The translations under genes and the position numbers were made by a program. DNA of 64,000 bases, taken from positions 1,054,001 to 1,118,000 of the forward strand of contig OY723243.1 of NCBI GenBank assembly GCA_963210315.1, given 5' to 3'. Under the pieces are notes generated by a model that did no database searches, was not told the origin of the DNA, and saw only the letters and a program-made list of their open reading frames with translations. Shown piece by piece: positions 10,005-19,269 of the stretch (position 1 is the stretch's first letter; each line of letters opens with the position of its first letter). The DNA comes from Rhynchopus euleeides. Its lineage: Eukaryota > Euglenozoa > Diplonemea > Diplonemida > Diplonemidae.

Positions 10005-11650
10005 CTAGTTATCCCACCTGCGCCTGGTGGTGGACTTCCTCTGCTTCCCGTCAGACTCGAAGTCCTCCCAGTGGTCCTTCTCCGTGTGGCGAGGGCGTTC
10101 CCTGGCACCCGCGCCTGACGAGCGGGCGCTGCGCGACGTGTCCCTGTCATCCCTGTCGTCCCTATCGTCCCTGCCTTCGTCACGGAAAGAGTGGCGCGAT
10201 TCATTCCCCCGCCTCTTCTCCTCTTCCCGGTGCGTCTTTCGGTCGTCGTGAGGGGAGCGGCTGGGATGCGGCGACCGTGCCCGCGAGTGATACCGGACAG
10301 GCTTACGGTACTCGTCCGACTCCTCCTCCGAGGTGCTGTCGCGGTTGCCGCGGTCCCTCTGGCGCCTCTGCTCCTCCCTCTGGGGGCGTGGGCTGCGTGT
10401 GTGCCCACGCCCGTTGCCGACACCCTCCATCCTGTCGTCACGTGCCTGCAGGGAGGAGCGTCCGTACGGCAGAGGCTCGGTGCATACCGATGCAGCGCTG
10501 GCCTGCGGTTCGCGTGTGGGCAGGGGCTGCGACGAGGACTGTGCCCTGCTGTTGAAAAGCGTGGAGCTGGACTCCTCCATGAAGGACCCCACCTCGCGCA
10601 CCTGCTTGGCGATGACGGCGAGGTCTGTCTCGTAGCTGCGGAGGACAGACTGCAGCTCGCCCTGCTCTGCGGACAGCTGTGCCCGCTCCTCGCGGAGGCG
10701 CTTCTCCTCTGCGTCGATCTCGAGCAGGCGCTGTGCAACGACATCCGAGCGCAGGCGTGTGCTCTGCACTGTGCTGTTCATGGTGCGCTCCATCTTGCGG
10801 TATTGGCTCGTCAGGTACTCGGTGGCTGCCCCGACGATGCGATCGAGGTTGCGATCCTCGTGCTGCTGCGCATGGGGGGGGGGGGTGGCAGAGCTCCTGA
10901 GAACGCAGAGTCCACTCTATTTGTTTAGCGAAAGGCCACACCGAACTCTGGTGGCACCCGACCTCCACTAGACACACAACGCGAACATCTTGATAGCAAT
11001 TGCAGAGCAAGCCAATCGCCTGCTCGCTTGAAATATTGTGTACCCCCCGACACATAACCACACACACGCGATAATCTTTTTAGTTCAGTGTAGGTCGCAC
11101 CGAGCGAACTCTGGTGCTGCCTCCACTGCCTCCACACACACAAGGCAACATCACATACCAGAAGCATCATCTTCTCCAGCATATGTGGGGGCTGGGCCGG
11201 CTGAGCATACGGACCCACACCCGGGCCAGGGTACTGCGGCGTGGGCGTCTGCTGCGGGGAGGGCCGTCCAAACGCCATCATATCAGGCTGCGGTGCCTCC
11301 TGCGGCCTGGCATAGGCATTGGGGTACGTAGGCTGCTGCCGGGGCGGCGGCGGGGGCGGGTAGGCCTGCCCCACTGGGTAGGCACCCTGCACGGTGTAGG
11401 CCTCAGGCTGGGGCACGGCGGAGCCGTATGTGGCAGGAGGTGGCCCGGCAGGGATGGGCTGTGCTGCTGCAGGGGGTGGCACGCCAACCTGCGGCTGCGG
11501 GTAGCTGGGCTGCGGCTGTGCGACTGGGACACCAGAGGAGAACGGCGCAGGTGCCGCAGGCACATGCGAAGCGAGGCTGGGGGGCGCACCAGGGGGGTGG
11601 AAGGTTGTGTACTCGGGAGGGGGGGCGTAGGTGGCGGCCTGCCCCTCCAT
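10005..11650 (-). CDS. Proline-rich, coiled-coil protein with Arg/Asp-rich tail (2 exons)
   Basis: Exon 1 is 11650-11159 and exon 2 is 10865-10005, giving about 450 residues. Exon 1 is rich in Pro, Gln and Ala (PPPEY, PQPQPSYPQPQ). After the junction (MLEKMMLL | QHEDRNLDRIVGAA) comes a long helix with heptads (DAEEKRLREERAQLSAEQGE), then a charged RS/RD-rich tail (RDDRDDRDDRDTSRSARSS). The 293-nt intron starts GTATGT; its pyrimidine tract is essentially a C run (plus-strand G run 10874-10885), and the acceptor is a CAGCAG doublet that could use either AG in frame. Such architecture is seen in RNA-processing scaffolds, but no family is recognised. The 5' leader follows a strong CT tract and AG at 11668. 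Confidence 0.7.
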
Positions 11651-11667
11651 CGTGAGTGACCCACAGT

Positions 11668-11684
11668 CTGGAGGGGGGAGGAGT
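11668..11684 (-). promoter_or_regulatory. Candidate spliced-leader acceptor (proline-rich gene)
   Basis: The minus strand reads CTCCTCCCCCCTCCAG, ending 17 nt before the ATG at 11650. A pyrimidine tract followed by AG and a very short leader is the euglenozoan trans-splice pattern. Confidence 0.6.
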
Positions 11685-12136
11685 GGTGCACAGGTGAGGG
11701 GGTGGTCGACTTAGATGTGTGTGTGCAAGAGCAAAACAAAGAAGCAACTCACCGCAGCCTGATTTGGGGAGTTGTCTTTTTTGTTACCCCTTTTTGTTGC
11801 GCTGCCCGCTATCTGTTTGACAGGAATTCTGTTGTGCGCACAATAGTGCCAAGAGGGCCTTGGGTCTGCGTCAGGGAGTCAATGATGACCCCCAACATCA
11901 GCAGTGTTGAAGTTATGGGGCTACCAAGAAACTGGGAAGAACAGGGGAAGCAGATGACAGATGGCACGTTCACTAAAAAATGCGGTTGGGTCGGGTGGAG
12001 AGGGCGGGGGGCTGGGGCTGGGCAGGGGCAGGGGCGCGCCTTGCGTTCTGTTGTTTTTTCAGGCTGCAAGAAACTCCGTCTGATTGGGTTCTCTTCCTCC
12101 TGGCCAGTTGGCCACCCGGTTCATCCTACTAGAGGA
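11685..12136. other. Intergenic, nothing recognised
   Basis: About 450 bp between the S13 stop and the next gene's acceptor. No open frame with a recognisable product and no structured RNA seen. Confidence 0.5.
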
Positions 12137-12823
12137 TTACGCCACCAGAGCCGAGGCCGTCGCCGAGTCGTACTTCCAGTTGGGGGGCAGCCTGTTGTTG
12201 TGATGTGATGTGGGGTCGGGCATATGAGATCCCGCAAGACAAATACACAATCAACAGCAATAAAGCGGAAACCCGCAGGAGGCGGGTGCGGTTCAGCCAC
12301 CGCTTTTCCATTGCAGTCGCTGAAAATTCTTGAACCAGGCTTCTTTCTTGTGGTGAAACTGTGTCTATTTTACAAATAAAAGCACGCACAGAACTGGTTG
12401 CAGGATTGCTGGTACATACATGCGCGTGCGGCGGTAGTAGCGAGCCAGACGGTGGATACGCGACTCGATCAGAATCAGGCGGAACTTCTGGTCCTTGTCC
12501 TTGCGGTTCTTCTCCATGTGCTTGCGCATCTGCACGGCCTTCTTGATCATGTGGTACAGGTCCTCCGGGGTCTCGGGGGCCAGCCCGTGGTGCTTCAGGA
12601 TGCGCAGAACCTTACGCCCCGTGATGTTCTTCACCTGCGCGATGCCGGCAGAGTCCCTCAGCTGCACGCCGATCATCGAGGGGGTCAGACCCTTCTTGGC
12701 GTACTTCACGATCTGCTCAATCACCTCCTTGGAGGCGTGCTTCTGGGCCCACTGAGCGGGCTGACGCTTGTACGGCAGAACGCTGTCGGCCATACCCTTC
12801 CCGAAGCTGTGCATGCGACCCAT
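12137..12823 (-). CDS. RPS13: Small-subunit ribosomal protein S13 (uS15), 2 exons
   Basis: Exon 1 (12823-12420) opens [20 protein letters not shown], the start of eukaryotic S13. It continues through the conserved [14 protein letters not shown] and [16 protein letters not shown] to the uS15 signature [13 protein letters not shown]. The 228-nt intron (GTATGT...CAACAACAG) splits a Met codon; exon 2 (12191-12137) supplies [17 protein letters not shown] and the TAA stop. The product is 152 residues against 151 in animals. It binds 18S rRNA in the 40S body. Without the splice, the frame would read an unrelated hydrophobic tail, so the intron call is firm. This is the best taxonomic anchor in the window. 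Confidence 0.96.
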
Positions 12824-12851
12824 TTTTGTATGTGTTTTTTCAACTTGCAAC

Positions 12852-12868
12852 CTGCAGGAGGAGGGTGA
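12852..12868 (-). promoter_or_regulatory. Candidate spliced-leader acceptor (RPS13)
   Basis: The minus strand reads ACCCTCCTCCTGCAG ending at 12852, leaving a 28-nt leader before the ATG at 12823. Confidence 0.6.
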
Positions 12869-13659
12869 ATTGAGTGCCAGGGGGTGGGGCTGACGAACAG
12901 GAAGTGTCAGCATCTGGCCAGAGTCCCGACAAATATATCCACGGACCACCTTCGAGGGAGTTGGAGGGCGGGGCTGTTCGAAGGCCAACAGGCTGTTCAG
13001 AAGGCGCATCAAACACCGGAGACGGCTTCGCTCAGAATCTCAGAAACGGCACGACCCACTCGCAATAGGCGGCGAACTGACACAGTTCGAAGGCAGAGCG
13101 AAGGCCAGCAAACGACCCCCTGACCTGTCTGAAGAACAGGAATGAAATCATAGCGGGCTTCCTGACAGTCTGGCTCCTTTGTACACAGCTGCATGGGTCC
13201 CCTCAGCCAGCCGAGCGAACAGACAATAAAATGCAACACATCTAATATGTGGCTTCTGCCACACCACAGCAAAGCAGAAGACCGCTGTTCAAAATATATC
13301 TAAGCCACCAGGGGCACAGACCCCCCTTCTCTCTCTCTCTCGTTCCAATATTCAGTCTCCACAGGCGTGTGGAGGGCTAGCTAGGCTTCGGACTGCTGCG
13401 CCTGGTCAGGCTTCCCGTAGATCTGTGGTGGAGGGTTGGTTGGCTCGACAGCACGTTCATTGCACACCACATATGCTTCCGAAGAACAGGTAGGCGAGGG
13501 GAGCAGTGGTCAAGAAAAGGCAAAACCAAGAGCACCGCCGCTAGTGTGAACTGCGACACACAGCTCCCACGCACAGCAGAAACCTCAAACTTCCTTATTC
13601 CTGGGACCAACTCAAAAGCAACCCAAAATCCCGAGCCGGCGGCACACAGGCATCCCCAT
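12869..13659. other. Intergenic, nothing recognised
   Basis: About 790 bp between the SET-like gene stop and the S13 acceptor. It contains a CT-rich stretch at 13328-13345. No gene seen. Confidence 0.5.
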
Positions 13660-15421
13660 TCAGTAGCATACCAGATAGGACAGCAGCACACCAGCATCCT
13701 CTCCCTGCACAATAGGGACACGGTGCGTCAGGCCAGGCTTCCAGAGAACAAGCCTGCCGGGCTTGAGAGGGACTCTGACATCGCATTTCTGTACCGCGAG
13801 AAGTGCAAGGGGGGGGAGAGGCGTGTGGAAGGGAAAGGGACACACCACACCGCACATCCGCACGTGAAGCCTTTATTATAGCAGTGTGGAGATCACACCG
13901 AGCGTCTGCTCGTGGCGTGATGTGCAGGAAAATACACTGCACATACAACAGGTTGGCAGCACAGGCATCTCGCAGTGGCAACAGCACATCCGAGCAGAGC
14001 ATAGAGCATACGTTGAGCAGGAGAGTGCCGGAGCCGAGTGACAGGCAGAAGGGGATGCCGACAGACCCAGGCGGGGGTGTGGACTGCATGGCGAACTCCA
14101 GCAGCTCCTCCCCTGGCGTGATGTGCAGGAAAAGCCCCTGCATGGCAGCGCCGGACAGAGGCTTGCCGTCGTACACACTCGGGATATGAGAGCCGCAACG
14201 CGCAATGAACTGCTGGATGAGGGCCGCATATGTCCCTCCCGTGACGACACGCGAGTTGGACTCAAACCCGATGTAGTACTGCACGTCCCGGGCGACACCC
14301 TCGCGGCACAGGGCCCCAAATGCAGACCGGCTCTCCGTATTGTCAAAAACGAAGTCGATAGTGCTGATAAACGGCCTGTCCAGGCGTGTCATGTCGCCCA
14401 GCGGTGCCTCTTGCCAGAGTTCATTCGCAACATTGCGGGTGCGGAGGGCAGAGGACGGCTTCGGTGGCATGAAGGGCGGGACCCTCGGGTGCTGGAGCTG
14501 CGCATATGCCTTCACGGCATCGGGTGCGTTTGAGTCGCGCGCCTTGTGAACAACAGCTTCCCGCATCTTCTGCCGGTTCCGCAGCACTGCCATTCCCTTT
14601 TCCTGCTTTTCGAAAACCTTCTCCTTCGGCACGCTGACCACATCACCAAAGGCGATGTGCCGCTTGGCACGGAGGCGCAGCGTGCCTGACTCGTCGATGT
14701 CATAGTCAGCGTTAGGTGTCGGTGCCTCCGGTGCCTTGGAGCGCTTTGACCCAGGGCGTGCACCAACACTGATAAGCTTCGGCTTTGCATACGCCATGCG
14801 GTGTGCGTGCGATGTGAATTTGTACAGTGCCTTCCCGAGAGGGCAATCCATTGCGCCGCGCTCTGCAATGACGCACAGCCGGGACAGGGTCTGGTGATCA
14901 GGAATGGCCTTCTCATGGATGGTCTTCGTGAGGCCCTTCTGTGCCATGACGCAGAACCCCGCTTTGAGCTTCAGGGCTTCCTGGTCGCTGCGGGTGTCGC
15001 GCAGCGTGTAGGGGATGTCCAGGATAGTTTGCGTGTCCCCGCGCAGCTGGTAGCGCGTGCAGAAGGCGTGTAACAGAGGAAGCACTTCGCCGCAGTACTG
15101 CCCAGCAGCCTTCATTTGTTCCGACATCTTCTTGATGGCCAGGCAACGCTGCAGCAGGATGGTCTCTGCAGGACTGCTGGCTTTGGTGCCCGTCAGCACT
15201 TGGGTGTCGTCCAGCACCCACTCCAGGAGTGGCTTCTCCTCGAGGATGACGTCACCCGGCTGGAGATGGGCAGTTGCTACGAGCTCCAGCTGTGTCGCAG
15301 GTTCATAGGTGCTGTGAGCATTGCGGACAACAGCCCTCGGGGCTTGCGTCACCGTGTCATCATCAACAAAGAAGCCGTATGGAGGGTCCGCAGTATGGAG
15401 TCGGTCGGCACTAGCAGTCAT
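13660..15421 (-). CDS. Degenerate SMYD-type SET-domain protein (2 exons)
   Basis: Exon 1 is 15421-14012 and exon 2 is 13788-13660 (512 residues, phase-0 intron of 223 nt, GTATGC...TACAG). The N-terminal part has a SET first-strand motif (LQPGDVILEEKPLLEW). About 190 residues later comes the SET C-half pattern, PNADYDIDESGTLRLRAKRH followed by IAFGDVV, matching SMYD-type PNA-x(n)-G-L-L-RA-RDI-GEE. The catalytic-fold NHSC motif that should precede PNA reads EAPT instead, so methyltransferase activity is doubtful. A further C-terminal region of about 200 residues (FLHITPGEELLEF ... KPGLTHRVPIV) is not assigned; it could be a beta-barrel fold. The retained intron would give an unrelated cysteine-rich tail, which supports the splice. 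Confidence 0.6.
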
Positions 15422-15435
15422 TGCGCAGTGCACTC

Positions 15436-15453
15436 CTGGAGGGATGGAGAAGT
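15436..15453 (-). promoter_or_regulatory. Candidate spliced-leader acceptor (SET-like gene)
   Basis: The minus strand reads CTTCTCCATCCCTCCAG ending at 15436, a clean pyrimidine tract 14 nt before the ATG at 15421. It also decides the start, since the only upstream in-frame codon is a GTG. Confidence 0.65.
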
Positions 15454-16100
15454 GCTAGAGGGCTGACAAGGCACGGGAACAACAGGGGATGAAGGGGCAC
15501 CTTCGCATCCAGGCATCCTACGCATTCAGACTTGCCCAGTACCACCAGGTCTCGGTAAGGTGGGTACAGCCACCTTGCACACAGGGACACAAGGCACACG
15601 TGTGTCCAGTCAGCATTGCTGCGTGCAGCAGTTCACAAGGACAAGAAGCTAAACAAACGATCCGGAGGAAACGATGGGCACGGTGGAGGTGCACTGGACA
15701 CAGGCAGCAGCAGTCTGTGCCTGCGCCCGCACCTGCACCAACAGCCCTGTGCTGCACTGCTGGACAGGACAACACACAGGGCTGTTGTTGCCATCTCCGG
15801 TAGGAATATCATAGTATGGGACAACAAGCAAATCCACACGCAACAGTGCACAGCACTCGCGTGCACTGCCACACCCGAGATACTGGGTGCGGCTTCACAC
15901 AACCAAACACAGGTTTCCGCATCAGTGCGACTCTCGCACACCACGTTGGCACGTTGCGTCGTGCAGTTGTTTGCAGGGTGGTGTGGCTGTGCCGTTGCAT
16001 GTCATGCGCAGGACACAGCCACACGACCACACACACACATACATGTGTGCAATATGCAATGTGCAATGTTCAGAATTCAAATATTCGCGCCTTCAACACA
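15454..16100. other. Intergenic, nothing recognised
   Basis: About 650 bp between the protease stop and the SET-like gene. Short CA tracts near 16030; no gene seen. Confidence 0.5.
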
Positions 16101-17277
16101 TCAAACCTCCGAGGTGGAGGGGGACTTGTTGATCCCGCACTCGTTGCTGCCGTAGGAGACACGGATGTAGCCGGACTCGCCCCAGCTCGACCCCCACGAG
16201 TTCTTCACAATCCAGTAGTCCTCGCCGTAGCCGACAATCAGCACGCCGTGGTCCAGCATGCAGATGATGGTGCAGCAGCTCGTCAGGATCCCGCTCTGGT
16301 ACGTCTGCCACTTGTTCGCGTCCACCGCAATCGACAGCGGGCCGCTCGTCGACACAAACGCCTTCATCTGCTCCTCAGTGTGCGTGATGTCCTTGTAGCT
16401 CTTGATGGTGGCGCCCACCGCCTTCCCCGTCACGCTCTCGCACGTCCCGCTCTTCCCGGTCCCCGACGTGTACGGGTACGACGCCTCCGTCACAATCTGC
16501 CCGTTGTGGTTGCTCAGCAGCCACTTGAACGCGTTGTCCATCAGACCCCCGTTGCACCCAGAGTCCACCTTGTCGCACGACACCAGCTCCTGCTCAGACA
16601 CAGACGTCAGCGTGTTCCCGGCAAGCGCCCACTGCCCCTCGATCCCGCCGGTGGTGCTGAACGCCCAGCAGGATCCGCAAGATGCTTGGTTCTTCACATG
16701 CGTCACTGTGGAAAAATGGAAAATGGGTGGTTGCAAAGGTACAGGTGCATGGATGGTGTGTGTCGAGTGAGTGGGTGTGTTTGTGTGAAGGTGAGGCAAG
16801 CACCAGAAGGCAATAAGCACAATGCTCGACAGCCACAGAGACAGAAACAACAACAACGATCATCAAACACAACCACAAGAAGACAACAAAGAACATACCA
16901 GCACCCTTCGTACGCCAGTCGACAGACGCCTGCACGTCCTTCACCTGCGCGGCGGTGAACATCGGGGGCGGGCTCGCCTTCTCAGACACCTTCAGGCTGT
17001 GGTACACCTGGAACTCCTCCTCAGACAGGTCGGCGAACACGTTTGCCCCGAACTTGGCCCCACGCGTCTGCTCCTTCTCGAAGCGAGCAGCCTTCAGCAT
17101 GTTCCCGGTGAAGATCCCGTAGCGGCGCTCCTCCTCAGCCAGGCTTGTGTAGGTCTTCCCGTAGTCGTTCTTGAAGCTGCGCCACAGCAGCTTCGAGTTC
17201 GCACGCACGTACTCCTCGCTGTACCCGTGCGCCTGCGCCGCCATCAGCGCGCACACAAGAAGGGCTGCGCACCGCAT
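16101..17277 (-). CDS. Papain-family (C1A) cysteine protease, cruzipain/cathepsin L-like (2 exons)
   Basis: Exon 1 is 17277-16899 and exon 2 is 16705-16101 (327 residues; 193-nt phase-1 intron GTATGT...CACAG). Order: signal peptide (MRCAALLVCALMAAQAHG); I29 inhibitor prodomain with an ERFNIN-like helix (EEERRYGIFTGNMLKAARFE) and NVFADLSEEEF; then the mature enzyme. Catalytic residues are Cys139 (SCGSCWAFS), His279 (LDHGVLIVGYG) and Asn295 (VKNSWGSSWG), with the oxyanion Gln133 in KNQ. Blocks such as SEQELVSCD and GCNGGLMD closely resemble trypanosomatid cruzipain/CPB, but the long C-terminal extension of those enzymes is absent. Expected to mature and act in an acidic lysosome-like compartment. 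Confidence 0.94.
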
Positions 17278-17489
17278 TGTTCCTGTCGGGCCTTGGTTGT
17301 GTCTGGTGTATCCTGAATGTTTGCGTGTGGGTGGGGCTCAAAGTGAAACAGGACTGGCACGCGATGCTGAGGAAGGAGTGTGGCAGGACTCATGAAATAT
17401 CAAACAAACCACACCACGCCTCTCCCACCACATTGCGGCAATGCAATCCACCCGACACTCTCGCGCCACCTCTGCCGCGCAATTCGCTG

Positions 17490-18272
17490 TCAAGCGAAAT
17501 GCAAGCGACCCGTCGCCCCACACACCTGAGTGCCGAACACAGGACGGCCACAGGTATGACACAGGGCATCGGGGCTGGTATAGGCACTCGGTACACGCCG
17601 CTGAAAAGCCTGAGGACGGCGCGACGCCTGCCGTGCGGTGCGGATCGCTGCGGAAGTGCGATGCTTCGTCCGTTTTGCACCCCGCAAGGTGGGCGGTCTT
17701 GGCGTGGGCGCGCTGTCCAGACACAACGCCGCACAGTTTGCTGCAGCATCAAGCGCATTGTCCACTGGAGCCCACGCAACATGTTCATTCTGCAGGCTGA
17801 TCGGTATCTGCGGCGATGCATGCGGTATCGGCGGGCTGAGGGCCGGGGACCACATCGTGTTGGGATAAATGGGCATCGGCACGATGTCCCCCGCCTCCCT
17901 CTGCAGACGCTGCCGATTCCACATCCTAGCGTACCACCGCGGCTTGCCGCGCCACTTCCTGCCCGCCATCCGACGTTCCCAGTCCGCGAAGTTACTCGCC
18001 TCGCTGTGGTCCGAGGACTCACTCTCCTTGGTGAGAGTGTCCAGGGAGGCAGGTTCCGAGGAAACCGTTGTGGCGAACCCTATCGAGGCTACCGGTGTTT
18101 GTACAGATGGTGTTGCCACACGCGACTGAAGCAGCGACTCTGTCCCGCCGTCTGACCCCTGGACAATGATCGACGGATATGATATGATATTGTCAAACCC
18201 ATTCATCGACCATTTCTTCAACGGGGCGACAGGGACAAAGGACGTGTCCCGGGTGGACACGGAAAGCCACAT
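17490..18272 (-). CDS. Hypothetical protein (260 codons)
   Basis: An ATG-initiated minus-strand frame in the direction of the host genes. It has a Ser/Thr-rich first third, a basic middle (ERRMAGRKWRGKPRW), a proline stretch and a possible C-terminal zinc cluster (CHTCGRPVFGTQVCGA). No family recognised and no strong pyrimidine tract before the ATG. An overlapping plus-strand frame of similar length (17277-18155) is also open, so chance cannot be excluded. Confidence 0.33.
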   Translation of the reverse strand: MWLSVSTRDTSFVPVAPLKKWSMNGFDNIISYPSIIVQGSDGGTESLLQSRVATPSVQTPVASIGFATTVSSEPASLDTLTKESESSDHSEASNFADWERRMAGRKWRGKPRWYARMWNRQRLQREAGDIVPMPIYPNTMWSPALSPPIPHASPQIPISLQNEHVAWAPVDNALDAAANCAALCLDSAPTPRPPTLRGAKRTKHRTSAAIRTARQASRRPQAFQRRVPSAYTSPDALCHTCGRPVFGTQVCGATGRLHFA

Positions 18273-19269
18273 TTCTCACGGCAAGCCTTCTCAAGGCACC
18301 GCTGGCCTCCCTCACACAGCACAGTGAATGAACACGGGGCTGGGGCGCTGCCCCATTGCCTGTCGGCACCCCCACCCCCCGCCTGCAGGGTTGGGTTGTG
18401 GGATGGGGTAATGGGGTGATAAGTAAACCGCTTGTCGCATCAACCGAACACAAAACAAAACACAACCTGAGAAGCCGTGTAGGTGAGTGGGGTACTTGGG
18501 GGGGGGGGGGGGCAGGGCGTGGCGTGGCGAGGTGTGGGGAAGCGAACAGTTTCGGCAACAACCTTTGTCTTGTTCCTGTTCCCTTTAGCAGGGCCAGACG
18601 ACTATCAAACCCGACAGAGGGGCGATCTGCCACCATCATCGCACTACGGCCGTTGCCGTGACAAAAAAACCCGACGATACCAGCCCCCTGGGGCAAAGAA
18701 AAGCAAACATCGATACGGCAACACAGCACAACACACGGGATGGCTAGTCCCAACACACCACCCCCTCTCCTCCCATACAAAAGGCGTGCCCGACAAAACA
18801 CGCAACAAACCACTACCACCACCACCCCCCCATCCCAGATCCGACAAAAACACACGCCCCCGCCCGGCCTCACCTCTGGGCTTTTCCACAAACCCCGATC
18901 ACGGGGGACAGCCCATGTTCTGTCTCGTTTCCTCTCGGCACGTTACACGGCCGCCTCCACCCCCACCCTTTCAGAAAATCATGTGCGGTGACCATAGGTT
19001 GCTTCTTTGAAAACGAACCAGAGGTGCTGAAAAATACCCCACCCTCACGTTATTTCATCTAAGGCCCCCGGGAGAACGAGGGAAAGGCAGGGTGGAGGGG
19101 GGCAGTGGGTGGTGTGCGTGCAACAGCATGGCTCGATCGGCATGCTGACATGGCTCGCAGAGAGAAAAGCAGAGCATAACCTTGATGCAATCGCAATGCC
19201 AGAGACAGGGCTTGAGGTCGCTTGGCTGCTGGGGGCCTGAGAGCCTTGAGAGATACACCATCTTGCTGC
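18273..19269. other. Intergenic, nothing recognised
   Basis: About 1 kb with a G tract near 18499-18512 and long C-rich stretches (18810-18870). Frames are low complexity. No gene supported. Confidence 0.5.

Noticed and set aside
12365-12419. Read-through C-terminus of S13
   Set aside because: The hydrophobic tail does not match uS15; the spliced exon at 12191-12137 restores the conserved end.
15816-16958. 380-codon plus-strand frame
   Set aside because: Antisense to the cysteine protease; Arg/His/Val-rich shadow.
17277-18155. 292-codon plus-strand open frame
   Set aside because: No domain, against the strand of every host gene, and overlaps the minus-strand frame and the protease 5' end; likely a GC-rich shadow.
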